DNA of 64,000 nucleotides from Gemmobacter lanyuensis (lineage in GTDB: Bacteria; Pseudomonadota; Alphaproteobacteria; Rhodobacterales; Rhodobacteraceae). Of the stretch, positions 54,336 to 62,606 are shown piece after piece. The stretch's first letter is position 1, and the number at the start of each line of letters is the position of its first letter. The notes under the pieces were generated by a model. It did no database searches. It was not told the origin of the DNA and worked only from the letters and a program-made list of their open reading frames with translations. A program made the translations under genes and the position numbers. The stretch lies in contig NZ_BMYQ01000003.1 in the NCBI RefSeq assembly GCF_014652355.1, positions 1 through 64,000 of the forward strand. The letters run 5' to 3'.

Positions 54336-54773
54336 ATGCAGATCTTCCGACCCGATAGCGAAGATGCCAACCTGGTGGCCTGGGGGGTGCGTGTCCTGAT
54401 GATTTCGGACCCGAAGACGCCGGGGACGGAAGTCGCCATGCGCCGGATTGCGGGTTTTGGCGGGATCATCGACCATCACGATGAATTCTACACCGGGCTG
54501 CAGGTCGCGCTGGATGATCCGGCGGGCTATCAGCTGTTTGTCATGCTCTGCGATGATCTGGGCGGGCTGGCGGCGGGGCAGCGGGCGCATGGGTTGCTGC
54601 GCGGGTCGGGCTGTATGGTGCCGGTGATTCTGGTGTCGTCTGAATGTGGCACGCAGATCTTTCCCGAAGATCGGCAGGCGGCTGTCGTGCTGCGTTCGCC
54701 GCTGTCGGCGGTGTCGCTGCGCGTAGGTTTCGAACATGCGCTGCGCGACCGGATGCTGTGGGCTGCGGCCTGA
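54336..54773 (+). CDS. Receiver-like (pseudo-receiver) protein
   Basis: This 145-aa soluble protein has a receiver-like alternation of strands and helices. The strand VRVLMISD comes first, QLFVMLCDDLGG is at the position of the phospho-acceptor strand, MVPVILVSSEC follows with the conserved Ser/Thr position, and VVLRSPLSAVSLRVGFEHAL has the place of the conserved Lys taken by Arg-Ser-Pro. The missing Lys and irregular acidic pocket suggest a non-phosphorylated receiver. No output domain and no kinase next to it. A strong bidirectional terminator follows. Family assignment is tentative; it may simply be a conserved hypothetical. Confidence 0.55.
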   Translation: MQIFRPDSEDANLVAWGVRVLMISDPKTPGTEVAMRRIAGFGGIIDHHDEFYTGLQVALDDPAGYQLFVMLCDDLGGLAAGQRAHGLLRGSGCMVPVILVSSECGTQIFPEDRQAAVVLRSPLSAVSLRVGFEHALRDRMLWAAA

Positions 54774-54795
54774 TCCACTGCAATGCGGCCTTGAA

Positions 54796-54830
54796 AAAAG
54801 GGGCGCGGCCAGATCGGCTGCGCCCCTTTT
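54796..54830. terminator. Bidirectional terminator between pseudo-receiver and csp genes
   Basis: A 15-bp stem (one G-U), AAAAGGGGCGCGGCC with GGCTGCGCCCCTTTT and loop AGATC, has A/T runs at both edges. Confidence 0.9.
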
Positions 54831-54846
54831 CTGTCTGATCCGAAAA

Positions 54847-55053
54847 TCAGGCCAGCGAGATCTGGGTCGCGGATTCGCGACCGTCGCGGCCGGATTCGAT
54901 TTCGAAGGTCACAGCTTGGCCGTCTTTCAGTTCACGGATGCCAGCGCGCTCCAGCGCGGTGATGTGAACGAAGATGTCCTTCTTGCCGCCTTCCGGGGCA
55001 ATGAAGCCGTAGCCTTTGGTGGCGTTGAACCATTTCACGGTGCCCTTGGCCAT
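54847..55053 (-). CDS. Cold-shock protein
   Basis: This 68-aa single-stranded nucleic-acid-binding protein has an OB fold. RNP1 is KGYGFIAPE and RNP2 is DIFVHITAL. The start [18 protein letters not shown] is canonical for CspA-type proteins. ATG 55053 follows AGGAG; an upstream reading to 55104 is rejected on length. The leader is at least 50-100 bases long, as for many csp mRNAs, but I saw no diagnostic cold-shock box. Acts as an RNA chaperone. Alone in its transcript. Confidence 0.96.
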   Translation of the reverse strand: MAKGTVKWFNATKGYGFIAPEGGKKDIFVHITALERAGIRELKDGQAVTFEIESGRDGRESATQISLA

Positions 55054-55275
55054 CGTGAGAACTCCTGTGTCTTTTGCCGTCCGCAACATGCGACGGCCCG
55101 GCATCGTCAGCGCTTGTCGAGCTGTGGCCGGAATCGGAGACAGGGTCGAGAGGTAACGTAGCCTCTAAGATATGGGGGCGGGAAAACACGAAAGCAAGTG
55201 TATTCGCGAAATGTCACGTTGCGCGGCAGAGTTACGACCACTAGCAGCGGCAGGGTGATGCAGAAAGGACAGCAG

Positions 55276-55797
55276 ATGACGGATCAGGATCTTGTCGCCC
55301 GCGCGGGCGGGGTTTGCGAATTTTGTGGCGCGGCCGAGGGGCTGGAGGGGGTCGAGTTCGCGCCGGCGGGGCCGGTGCTGCTTTGCCCGGCCTGCCGGGG
55401 CGAGGTCGAGGTGCCCGAAGATCACTGGCGTTGTCTGGAAGGTGCCGCCTGGACGGCGGTGCCGGAAGTGCAGCTGGCGGTCTGGCGCAAGCTGGGCGGG
55501 ATCGAAGCGCCTTGGGCAGGCGAGGCCCGCGCGGCGATGGAGTTGCTGCCCGAGGTCGAAGGCTGGGCGCAGGCGCCCGGTGCCGTCGAACACCGCGACA
55601 GCAATGGCGCGATTCTGGCCAATGGCGATACGGTCACGCTGATCAAGGATCTGCCGGTGAAGGGTGCGGGCTTTACCGCCAAGCGCGGCACGGCGGTGCG
55701 CGGCATCAGTTTGGTGCCCAACAATGCCGGGCAGATCGAGGGGCGCGTCGAAGGGCAAAGGATTGTCATTCTGACGGAATTCGTCCGGAAACGCTAA
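55276..55797 (+). CDS. PhnA domain protein
   Basis: This 173-aa cytosolic protein has an N-terminal zinc-ribbon (VCEFCGAAEGLEGVE, then VLLCPACRGEVE: two Cys pairs) and a C-terminal PhnA-type SH3-like domain. The core of the latter is RDSNGAILANGDTVTLIKDL, then PVKGAGFTAKRGTAVRGI and EGQRIVILTEFVRK. Despite the name, these proteins are not shown to cleave phosphonates; the function is unclear. ATG 55276 has AAAGGA at 7 bases; ATG 55258 is an alternative. About 150 bases upstream of ccr, probably a separate transcript. Confidence 0.88.
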   Translation: MTDQDLVARAGGVCEFCGAAEGLEGVEFAPAGPVLLCPACRGEVEVPEDHWRCLEGAAWTAVPEVQLAVWRKLGGIEAPWAGEARAAMELLPEVEGWAQAPGAVEHRDSNGAILANGDTVTLIKDLPVKGAGFTAKRGTAVRGISLVPNNAGQIEGRVEGQRIVILTEFVRKR

Positions 55798-55812
55798 GGT
55801 CAGGCGGTAACG

Positions 55813-55919
55813 CTGCAATGCGGCAGACATAAAATTACAAGCAAGACCTAAATATGGTTGCAATATTGCGCGGCCGTTGTATCTCTTTCTGCAGAGCCGC
55901 GCCGATTCTGCGGCGCGGC
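55813..55919 (+). promoter_or_regulatory. ccr promoter region with palindromes and a leader hairpin
   Basis: TTGCAA (55858-55863) and TATCTC (55880-55885), spaced 16, form a plausible promoter. Palindromes nearby are CTGC-N6-GCAG (55813-55826), GCAATATTGC (55860-55869) over the -35 and TCTGCAGA (55888-55895) at the likely start. A 9-bp leader stem, GCCGCGCCG (55896-55904) with CGGCGCGGC (55911-55919), loop ATTCTG, ends 24 bases before the ATG. The TGC-type palindromes resemble the maoC operator in composition. Confidence 0.45.
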
Positions 55920-55943
55920 AACACCATCTGACAGGAGGGCCCC

Positions 55944-57239
55944 ATGGCACTGGACACGCAGCCCGCGATTGCGCCTTATGACGCTCCGGTGAAGGATCTT
56001 TATGAAATCGGCGAGATGCCGCCGCTCGGGCATGTTCCCAAGAACATGTATTCCTGGGCGATCCGGCGCGAACGCCACGGCGAGCCGGAACAGGCGATGC
56101 AGGTCGAGGTCGTGCCGACTTGGGAGATCGACAGCCATGAGGTGCTCGTGCTCGTGATGGCGGCGGGCGTGAACTACAATGGCGTCTGGGCCGGTCTTGG
56201 CGTGCCGATCTCGCCTTTCGATGGCCACAAGCAGCCCTATCACATCGCCGGGTCGGATGCCTCGGGCATTGTCTGGGCCGTGGGCGACAAGGTGAAAACC
56301 TGGAAGGTGGGGGATGAGGTTGTCATCCACTGCAACCAGGACGACGGCGATGATGAGGAATGCAACGGCGGCGACCCGATGTTTTCGCCCACCCAGCGCA
56401 TCTGGGGCTATGAGACGCATGACGGCTCTTTCGCGCAGTTCACCCGCGTGCAGGCCCAGCAGCTGATGCCGCGGCCCAAGCACCTGACCTGGGAAGAAAG
56501 CGCCTGCTACACGCTGACGCTGGCCACCGCATACCGGATGCTCTTTGGCCATGCGCCGCATGACCTGAAGCCCGGTCAGAACGTGCTGATCTGGGGCGCC
56601 TCGGGCGGTCTGGGGTCCTATGCGGTGCAGCTGGTGAATGCCGCAGGGGCCAATGCGATCGGCGTGATTTCGGAAGAGGACAAGCGCGATTTCGTCATGT
56701 CGCTGGGTGCGAAGGGCGTGATCAACCGCAAGGACTTCAAATGTTGGGGGCAGCTGCCCAAGGTCAATACGCCTGAATACAATGACTGGCTGAAAGAGGC
56801 CCGCAAGTTCGGCAAGGCGATCTGGGATATCACCGGCAAGGGCGTGAACGTGGACATGGTCTTCGAACACCCCGGCGAGGCAACCTTCCCGGTGTCGTCG
56901 CTGGTGTGCAAGAAGGGCGGCATGGTCGTGATCTGCGCGGGCACCAGCGGCTTCAACTGCACCTTTGACGTGCGCTACATGTGGATGCACCAAAAGCGTC
57001 TGCAGGGCAGCCACTTTGCCCACCTGAAACAGGCTGCGGCGGCAAACAAGCTGATGTGCGAGCGCCGCCTTGACCCCTGCATGTCCGAGGTCTTCCCTTG
57101 GTCGGAGATCCCCAAGGCCCATACGCTGATGATGCGGAACCAGCACAAACCCGGCAATATGGCCGTGCTGGTGCAGGCCCCCCGCACCGGCCTGCGGACC
57201 TTTGAAGATGCGTTGGACGCGGGCCGCACCGCCAGCTGA
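55944..57239 (+). CDS. ccr: Crotonyl-CoA carboxylase/reductase
   Basis: This 431-aa key enzyme of the ethylmalonyl-CoA pathway uses NADPH and CO2 to turn crotonyl-CoA into (2S)-ethylmalonyl-CoA, allowing acetyl-CoA assimilation without isocitrate lyase. It is of the MDR family: GroES-like domain with VNYNGVWAGLG (N79), the NADPH fold IWGASGGLGSYAVQ (217-230), RIWGYETHDGSFAQF (E157) and LQGSHFAHLKQA (H357). By alignment from memory N79, E157 and H357 correspond to CO2-binding residues of characterised Ccr enzymes. GGAGGG precedes the ATG. It is followed by a strong terminator; the mutase gene often found downstream in relatives is absent. Confidence 0.96.
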   Translation: MALDTQPAIAPYDAPVKDLYEIGEMPPLGHVPKNMYSWAIRRERHGEPEQAMQVEVVPTWEIDSHEVLVLVMAAGVNYNGVWAGLGVPISPFDGHKQPYHIAGSDASGIVWAVGDKVKTWKVGDEVVIHCNQDDGDDEECNGGDPMFSPTQRIWGYETHDGSFAQFTRVQAQQLMPRPKHLTWEESACYTLTLATAYRMLFGHAPHDLKPGQNVLIWGASGGLGSYAVQLVNAAGANAIGVISEEDKRDFVMSLGAKGVINRKDFKCWGQLPKVNTPEYNDWLKEARKFGKAIWDITGKGVNVDMVFEHPGEATFPVSSLVCKKGGMVVICAGTSGFNCTFDVRYMWMHQKRLQGSHFAHLKQAAAANKLMCERRLDPCMSEVFPWSEIPKAHTLMMRNQHKPGNMAVLVQAPRTGLRTFEDALDAGRTAS

Positions 57240-57261
57240 CCCCAACGCCTGATCCTGCCCC

Positions 57262-57298
57262 GCCGCCCGCGCCCCCAAAGCGCGGGCGGCATTTTTTT
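57262..57298 (+). terminator. ccr terminator
   Basis: An 11-bp stem GCCGCCCGCGC/GCGCGGGCGGC with 7-base loop is followed by ATTTTTTT, so ccr is probably monocistronic. Confidence 0.93.
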
Positions 57299-57398
57299 GC
57301 GCGACGGAACCGCCCCCGGTGACGTTCTGTTGACCAATGGCTTTTACTGTCACGGTAATCGCAGATTGATTGCAGTTTTTGGAACATTCGGGGGGTGC

Positions 57399-57584
57399 AT
57401 GGCCGATAACTGGATTTTTGATGTCCTGGCCGATTTGCGGCGCTTTGCTTTGGCCAATGACTTGCAGGCACTCGCAGCGCAGGTGCAGGCCACGGTGCAG
57501 GTGGCGGAACAGGAACTCGCCGCCCGCGCGGATGGAAAACCGGCGCCCCGCACAGGGCAGGGGGGGCGGGCTTTCCCGCACTGA
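57399..57584 (+). CDS. Small conserved hypothetical protein (61 aa)
   Basis: This 61-aa acidic-helical protein starts MADNWIFDVLADLRRFALAN and has a Glu/Ala-rich helix (QATVQVAEQELAAR). I recognise this N-terminal pattern from Rhodobacteraceae genomes, where it is uncharacterised. There is no signal peptide or metal motif. The GGGGGG upstream of ATG 57399 is a plausible ribosome-binding site. It precedes the helicase gene on the same strand by 44 bases and may be co-transcribed. Confidence 0.75.
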   Translation: MADNWIFDVLADLRRFALANDLQALAAQVQATVQVAEQELAARADGKPAPRTGQGGRAFPH

Positions 57585-57628
57585 AGGCCCTCTCGCCATT
57601 TCCGGTGCGCTCGCCTATGGTGCGCGCC

Positions 57629-59155
57629 ATGAACAGCCCCGCGATTTCTTTTTCCGAGGATCAGGCAGAGGCCTGGGACCGCGTGGCCGAACAGCTGCGC
57701 GGCATGGGGGTCGATCTGCTCGAAGGCGCCCATGTCCCCCCGGTTGAGGGCAAAAGCACCGTTCTGGCCGTGATGGGCAAGGCGGGGTCGGGCAAGACCA
57801 TGCTGCTCGCTTCGCTCTACAAATCCCTGCAGGCGGCAGGGATCGAGGTGATTTCCGGCGATTACGAGGGCAAGAAGAAGAAAGACCGGCGCACGCTTGC
57901 CATTTTGGCGCCCACGAACAAGGCGGCCTCGGTCCTGCGGATGCGGGGGGTGCCTGCGACCACGATTCACCGCATTCTTTATACCCCTGTCTATGATCCG
58001 CAATATGAGCGCATCGCGGATTGGCTGACCGGCAATGGCCCGCGGCCCGAGGTCGAAGGGTTGACCGAACTGGCCCTCGACCGGGCCAAGGCGTTTTACG
58101 AACAGAATGCCTCGGTCCCCGGGGCGCTGGCCGCGGCAGGGTTGCGCGGGTCCGATTTCATCCAGGGCTGGAAACGGCGGGAAGAGCCGCTGGACATCGG
58201 CTTTATCGATGAAAGCTCGATGCTCGATGACCGCCAGTTCGATGATCTGCGCGAGATTTTTCCGACGCTGGTCCTGTTCGGGGACCCGGCGCAGCTGGCG
58301 CCTGTGGGCCAAAGCGGCCAGATGGTCTTTGAAAAGCTGGGGCCGACGCGGCAGCTGCATCTGTCGCGCATCCACCGGCAGGCCGAGGGAAACCCGATCC
58401 TCGATCTGGCTCATGCGCTGGCTGACCCCGATCTGGGGTTCGATCAGTTTGAGCGCATGGTCGAACAGGCCGCCCGCCGCGATGACCGTGTGGTGCTGGC
58501 CGAACGGGTCAACAGTGACATGATGGCCCGCAGCCCGGTGCTGGTCTGGCGCAATGCCACGCGCATCCGGCTGATCAACGCCTTCCGCGCGGTGCATGGC
58601 GCGCCCGAAGATGCCCTTCTGCCCGGTGAGCCGCTGATTTGCGACGGGATCGAGCTGCCGCTGAAGCACCGCAAGAAACGTATCGATCTTGAGGCGCGCG
58701 GGCTGATCAAGGGCGCGCAGGTGATCTATCTTGCGCCCGGCAGCCGCCCCGGTTTTGCACGGCTGCATGTGATCGGGTCGGAAGACCCGCAGCTTTCGGC
58801 GGCTTCGATCATCAAGATCGAGAAACCGGATGAGGAAGAGCCCTTCATCCCGCAGGCCGCTACCATGGGCGCGGCCTTCCTGCATGGCGCGGCGGTGACG
58901 ATCCACAAGGCGCAGGGCAGTCAATGGCCCGAAGTGCAGGTCTTTGCGCCCGATCTTTGGGCCGCTGCTCAGGCCGGGCGATCCGAAGCTGGCATCCCGC
59001 TATGGAAACGGCTGGCCTATGTGGCCATCACCCGCGCCGAAAAGCGGCTGCATTGGGTCGTCCGCAACCGTCTGGCGCGGCCGCAGAGCCTGCTGGGGAT
59101 TGAGGACCTGCGCGCGCAGGCGCCTGCGACGCTCGCGCTCCGCACTGAGGAGTGA
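57629..59155 (+). CDS. RecD-like ATP-dependent DNA helicase (SF1)
   Basis: This 508-aa superfamily 1 helicase has motif I VMGKAGSGKTMLLASLY near residue 52 and motif Ia ILAPTNKAASVLRMRG. Motif II is IGFIDESSMLDD, motif III VLFGDPAQLAPVGQSG and motif IV-V VTIHKAQGSQWPEVQVF (UvrD_C_2 type). The late YVAITRAEKRLHWVV is motif VI. It resembles stand-alone RecD2-like or viral-recombinase type helicases without the long N-terminal domain. Its substrate role is probably in DNA repair or recombination. ATG 57629 is one of three close in-frame choices (57605, 57617), none with a good ribosome-binding site. Confidence 0.9.
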   Translation: MNSPAISFSEDQAEAWDRVAEQLRGMGVDLLEGAHVPPVEGKSTVLAVMGKAGSGKTMLLASLYKSLQAAGIEVISGDYEGKKKKDRRTLAILAPTNKAASVLRMRGVPATTIHRILYTPVYDPQYERIADWLTGNGPRPEVEGLTELALDRAKAFYEQNASVPGALAAAGLRGSDFIQGWKRREEPLDIGFIDESSMLDDRQFDDLREIFPTLVLFGDPAQLAPVGQSGQMVFEKLGPTRQLHLSRIHRQAEGNPILDLAHALADPDLGFDQFERMVEQAARRDDRVVLAERVNSDMMARSPVLVWRNATRIRLINAFRAVHGAPEDALLPGEPLICDGIELPLKHRKKRIDLEARGLIKGAQVIYLAPGSRPGFARLHVIGSEDPQLSAASIIKIEKPDEEEPFIPQAATMGAAFLHGAAVTIHKAQGSQWPEVQVFAPDLWAAAQAGRSEAGIPLWKRLAYVAITRAEKRLHWVVRNRLARPQSLLGIEDLRAQAPATLALRTEE

Positions 59156-59231
59156 CGCCCGAAGAATGACGGGCGCGCCCACTTTTGTCGGCGCCCGTGC
59201 CGCGCTAACCTGCCCCGAAAAGGAGCCCCCC

Positions 59232-59468
59232 ATGACCTGCGTCTTTGTTCAGTTCCGCTGCATCCCCGGCCAGACCTACAAGGTCGCCGATGCCATCTAT
59301 GACCGTGAAATCGTGAGCGAGCTTTACTCCACCTCGGGCGAATACGACCTGATCGCAAAAATCTACATCCCCGAAGGCGAGGATGTCGGTCACTACCTGA
59401 GCGAGCGTCTGTTCGACATTCCCGGCATCGTGCGGACGCTGACCACGATGACCTTCAAGGCCTTCTGA
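59232..59468 (+). CDS. Stand-alone Lrp/AsnC ligand-binding (RAM) domain protein
   Basis: This 78-aa protein consists only of the RAM domain of Lrp-type regulators: CVFVQFRCIPGQTYKVADAI, ELYSTSGEYDLIAKIYIPE and RLFDIPGIVRTLTTMTFKAF. There is no HTH. AGGAG sits 7 bases before ATG 59232. Such small RAM proteins assemble into rings and may bind amino acids or modulate full-length Lrp proteins; no target is known. It is separated from the helicase by 76 bases and followed by a terminator. Confidence 0.9.
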   Translation: MTCVFVQFRCIPGQTYKVADAIYDREIVSELYSTSGEYDLIAKIYIPEGEDVGHYLSERLFDIPGIVRTLTTMTFKAF

Positions 59469-59484
59469 TCTGCCGGAAAGGCAA

Positions 59485-59511
59485 AAGGGGCCGGCTTTCG
59501 CCTGGCCCCTT
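59485..59511. terminator. Terminator between RAM protein and zinc-finger protein genes
   Basis: An 8-bp stem AAGGGGCC/GGCCCCTT with an 11-base loop lies between convergent genes; the T runs are weak. Confidence 0.55.
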
Positions 59512-59517
59512 GATGTC

Positions 59518-59703
59518 TTAGTGGTCGTCGTGGGCGTGATCGCGGTCGATCACATAGCGTTTGTCGCAATAGCCGCATTCGACCATGCCGGTGTCCTGCG
59601 GGATCGACAGCCAGACGCGCGGATGGCCAAGCGCCCCTTCGCCCCCGTCGCAGGCCACCTTCCATGTGGTGACGACTTGGGTTTCCGGCGCTTCGATGCT
59701 CAT
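59518..59703 (-). CDS. Zinc-finger domain protein (NDUFS6-like)
   Basis: This 61-aa protein has the zinc site of the CHCC/NDUFS6 family: [19 protein letters not shown] followed by [17 protein letters not shown], giving Cys-(x)n-His-(x)n-Cys-x2-Cys. Homologues are accessory subunits of respiratory complex I in mitochondria and alphaproteobacteria. AGAGGATC precedes ATG 59703. The His/Asp-rich tail DRDHAHDDH is notable. No other complex I genes are nearby. Confidence 0.9.
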   Translation of the reverse strand: MSIEAPETQVVTTWKVACDGGEGALGHPRVWLSIPQDTGMVECGYCDKRYVIDRDHAHDDH

Positions 59704-59791
59704 GGCTGATCCTCTTGGAATGGCGGGGCAGAGCCCTTTGCGCGCCATTCTAGAAAGCCTGACCCGCAGGGGCAAGGCCGAAGCGCGGCGC

Positions 59792-60013
59792 TCAGGCCGT
59801 CAGGCGTGCGACGATGCGGCGGGTCAGGGGGGCCACCACAAGAACGGTGGGGAAGGCCACGGCCCAGGCCGTCAGCCAGCTGCCCATCCAAGCCGTGGCA
59901 AAGCCGGGGTGCAGCCCAAGCGCACGGGCGGTAGCAATGGCGCTGACGATGCAGGACATCAGGCCCGACAAGATCAGGCCGAACAGGAACGGGGCAAAAC
60001 GGGCGGGGATCAT
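59792..60013 (-). CDS. DUF2798 family membrane protein
   Basis: This 73-aa protein has two TM helices: [20 protein letters not shown] and [18 protein letters not shown], ending in a basic tail [11 protein letters not shown]. The pattern matches the DUF2798 family of small inner-membrane proteins of unknown function. AAGGA at 7 bases supports ATG 60013. It lies between two other minus-strand small genes with ordinary spacing. Confidence 0.85.
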   Translation of the reverse strand: MIPARFAPFLFGLILSGLMSCIVSAIATARALGLHPGFATAWMGSWLTAWAVAFPTVLVVAPLTRRIVARLTA

Positions 60014-60080
60014 GGCGCTTTCCTTGGTATGCCCCGCCTTCATCCGCGATCCGGCGCGCCAGTGCAACGGCGCCCGCCCG

Positions 60081-60641
60081 TCATCCTGCCAGATCGCTGG
60101 CCCGCGCCACGGGAAAGAACACGCCGCCTGACATCAGGCCGAACCAGTCTTCGCCCTCATGCGCCTGCGTGGTGCCAACCTCGACCAGCCGGTAAAAGCT
60201 TTTCCGGTCCACCCGCGCCTCAAGGCCGCGGCGCACCATCACATAGGGGGCGCCGCCGGGGTCCGGGTTCATTCGCAATGGGTTGTCCGGGCCTGCCGTG
60301 ACCTCATCCCCCACATTGGTGGTAAAGGTGATGCGCTGATCCGGCCCCTGATTCTCGATCTGGAAATCCACGGCGATGAAGGGCGCGTCCTCGACCTGAA
60401 TCCCCAGCTTTTCGACCGGCGTCACCAGGTAATAACGCCCCTCCTCCAACTTGAGGATCGAGGCGAAGAGCTTTACCAGCGGGGCGCGGCCAATCGGCGT
60501 GCCTTCGTGAAACCAGGTGCCGTCGCGGGCAATCCGCATGTCCATTTCGCCGCAATAGTCGGGGTTCCACAGATGCACCGGCGGCGGCCCCTTTTTCGAG
60601 GCCGCCTTGGCCTGCTCCAAAATCCCTGATTTCACAGACAT
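60081..60641 (-). CDS. DUF1285 family protein
   Basis: This 186-aa cytosolic protein is of the DUF1285 family. It contains PPVHLWNPDYCGEMDMRIAR, GTWFHEGTPIGRAPLVKLFA and LKLEEGRYYLVTPVEKLGIQ, then FIAVDFQIENQGPDQRITF. Structural work on the family shows a two-domain beta-rich fold without assigned function. Start uncertain between ATG 60641 (chosen, AGGCGA close by) and ATG 60665. It is divergent from the MoxR operon; co-occurrence of DUF1285 with moxR-DUF58 is common in alphaproteobacteria, suggesting a linked envelope role (inference). Confidence 0.9.
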   Translation of the reverse strand: MSVKSGILEQAKAASKKGPPPVHLWNPDYCGEMDMRIARDGTWFHEGTPIGRAPLVKLFASILKLEEGRYYLVTPVEKLGIQVEDAPFIAVDFQIENQGPDQRITFTTNVGDEVTAGPDNPLRMNPDPGGAPYVMVRRGLEARVDRKSFYRLVEVGTTQAHEGEDWFGLMSGGVFFPVARASDLAG

Positions 60642-60726
60642 TTGTCGCCTTTTCGCTTTTGTCATTTGTGCCCGGCGGCACGATCCGTTCTAATGCGGAC
60701 AGTATAACCGTTCGGGGGTGGAAGTC

Positions 60727-61725
60727 ATGGCGGAAGAGCTGGTCCAGCGGATCGAATCGCTCGGCGCGAAACTGGCCGAGGCGAAGGCATCGATCAACCG
60801 CCGCTTCATCGGGCAGGACCGGGTGGTCGATCTGGTGCTGGCCTCGATGCTCTGCGGGGGGCATGCGCTGCTGGTGGGTTTGCCGGGGCTGGGGAAGACG
60901 CGGCTGATCGATACGCTCTCGACTGTGATGGGCCTTCGGGGCAGCCGCATCCAGTTCACGCCCGATCTGATGCCCGCCGATATTCTGGGCTCCGAGGTGC
61001 TGGAAACCGCCGCCGATGGCAGCCGCGCCTTCCGCTTCATCGAAGGGCCGATCTTTTGTCAGCTGCTGATGGCCGATGAAATCAACCGCGCCAGCCCGCG
61101 CACGCAATCGGCCCTGCTGCAGGCGATGCAGGAGCGTGAGGTGACGATTGCCGGGCAGCACCGCCCGCTGGGGCGGCCGTTCCATGTGCTGGCGACGCAG
61201 AACCCGATTGAACAGGAAGGCACCTATCCGTTGCCCGAGGCGCAGCTGGACCGTTTCCTCGTGCAGATCGACGTGGATTACCCGGACCGCGCGACCGAGC
61301 GGGAGATCCTGCTCGCCACCACCGGCGCGGTGGAGGAAGAGGTGCACCAGGTCTTTACCGCCGCCGATCTGCTGGAGGCGCAGGATGTGATCCGGCGGAT
61401 GCCGGTGGGCGACAGCGTGGTCGAGGCAATTCTCGATCTGGTCCGCGCCTGCCGCCCCGGCGAGGTTGAGGGGGCGGCGCTGGCCGAGACGCTGGCCTGG
61501 GGGCCGGGGCCGCGGGCGGCGCAGGCGCTCATGCTGACAACGCGCGCGCGGGCGCTGCTGGACGGGCGGCTTGCGCCCTCGGTCGCGGATGTGGCGGCGC
61601 TGGCGCGTCCGGTTCTGACGCATCGGATGGCGCTGAACTTTGCCGCGCGGGCGCGGGGCGAAAGCCTTGCCGCGGTGATTGACCGGGTTGCCGCCCGCAG
61701 CCTTGGACTTGAGGCCGCGGCGTGA
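60727..61725 (+). CDS. MoxR family AAA ATPase
   Basis: This 332-aa AAA+ protein has Walker A LLVGLPGLGKTRLIDTL, Walker B LLMADEINRASPRTQSALLQ and sensor 1 HVLATQNPIEQEGTYPLPEA, the MoxR signature. MoxR proteins act as chaperones that load metal cofactors or activate von Willebrand factor-type partners. ATG 60727 follows GGGGTGGAAG. Its stop overlaps the DUF58 gene (GTGA), so it is the first of at least three coupled genes (MoxR, DUF58, BatA-like) as in Bat-type aerotolerance or envelope-stress clusters. Confidence 0.94.
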   Translation: MAEELVQRIESLGAKLAEAKASINRRFIGQDRVVDLVLASMLCGGHALLVGLPGLGKTRLIDTLSTVMGLRGSRIQFTPDLMPADILGSEVLETAADGSRAFRFIEGPIFCQLLMADEINRASPRTQSALLQAMQEREVTIAGQHRPLGRPFHVLATQNPIEQEGTYPLPEAQLDRFLVQIDVDYPDRATEREILLATTGAVEEEVHQVFTAADLLEAQDVIRRMPVGDSVVEAILDLVRACRPGEVEGAALAETLAWGPGPRAAQALMLTTRARALLDGRLAPSVADVAALARPVLTHRMALNFAARARGESLAAVIDRVAARSLGLEAAA

Positions 61726-62606
61726 GGTCTGCCGACCCCATCGCCCCCGGTTTGCGAGCGCGGGCCGAACGTCTGGGCCAGTCCCTGCCGCCGTTGCTTG
61801 CGGCGGCGGACCATCTGGCCTCGGCCGTGGTGCTGGGGGATCATGGCCGCCGTCGTGCGGGCATGGGGGATGAATTCTGGCAATATCGTCAGGCACATAG
61901 CGGTGACAGCGCCCGGATGATAGATTGGCGCAGATCGGCGCGGGGCGATGTGCAATTCGTGCGCGAACGCGAATGGCAGGCGGCGCAGAGCGTGTCGCTC
62001 TGGGTGGATGCCTCGGCCTCGATGCGGTTTTCGGGTGACACGGCGCGCCCGCCCAAGGGCGACCGGGCGCGGCTGCTGGCGCTGGCGCTGGCGGTGCTGC
62101 TGTTGCGCGGGGGGGAACGTGTCGGGGTGATGGGCGATCACAGCCCGCCCCGGTCTGGCCGCGCGCAGGCCGAACGATTGGCGCTGGCCCTGTCGGTCGA
62201 CGGGGCCGAGGATTATGGCCGCCCGGAAACCACCGGGCTTGCCCTGCATGGCCGCGCGGTGCTGGTGTCGGATTTTCTGGGGGATCTGGCAGGGGTGGAA
62301 GCCGCGCTGGCTGCCGCCGCAGAACGCGGTGTGCGCGGCGCGATGCTGCAGGTGCTGGACCCGGCGGAAGAGGATTTCCCCTTTGATGGCCGAACAATCT
62401 TTGAATCGATGGGCGGGCAACTGTCGTTTGAAACGCTGCGCGCGGGCGATCTGCGCGCGCGCTATCTGGCGCGGCTGGCGGAACGACGTGATCGTCTTTT
62501 GGCGCTGGCGCGGGCCTCGGGCTGGCATTTTTCCACCCATCACACGGGCGATAGCCCGCAGGCCGCGCTTTTGTGGCTGTATCGCGCTTTGGAGGCCGCC
62601 CTCTGA
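61722..62606 (+). CDS. DUF58 domain protein (VWA-like)
   Basis: This 294-aa protein has the DUF58 core: EFWQYRQAHSGDSARMIDWR, then SARGDVQFVREREWQAAQSV and LWVDASASMRFSG, the VWA-like MIDAS D-x-S-x-S pattern. GTG start overlaps the moxR stop; its own stop overlaps the next start by one base (TGATG). It is the usual partner of MoxR ATPases, probably peripheral on the cytosolic face of the inner membrane. Exact role unknown. Confidence 0.93.
   Translation: MRSADPIAPGLRARAERLGQSLPPLLAAADHLASAVVLGDHGRRRAGMGDEFWQYRQAHSGDSARMIDWRRSARGDVQFVREREWQAAQSVSLWVDASASMRFSGDTARPPKGDRARLLALALAVLLLRGGERVGVMGDHSPPRSGRAQAERLALALSVDGAEDYGRPETTGLALHGRAVLVSDFLGDLAGVEAALAAAAERGVRGAMLQVLDPAEEDFPFDGRTIFESMGGQLSFETLRAGDLRARYLARLAERRDRLLALARASGWHFSTHHTGDSPQAALLWLYRALEAAL

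Noticed and set aside
55848..57599. Open frame of 583 codons on the minus strand
   Set aside because: It is antisense to ccr and contains no recognisable domain.
60304..62397. Open frame of 697 codons on the minus strand
   Set aside because: It runs antisense to MoxR and DUF58 genes and overlaps the DUF1285 gene in another frame; its Pro/Arg-rich composition is that of a shadow.
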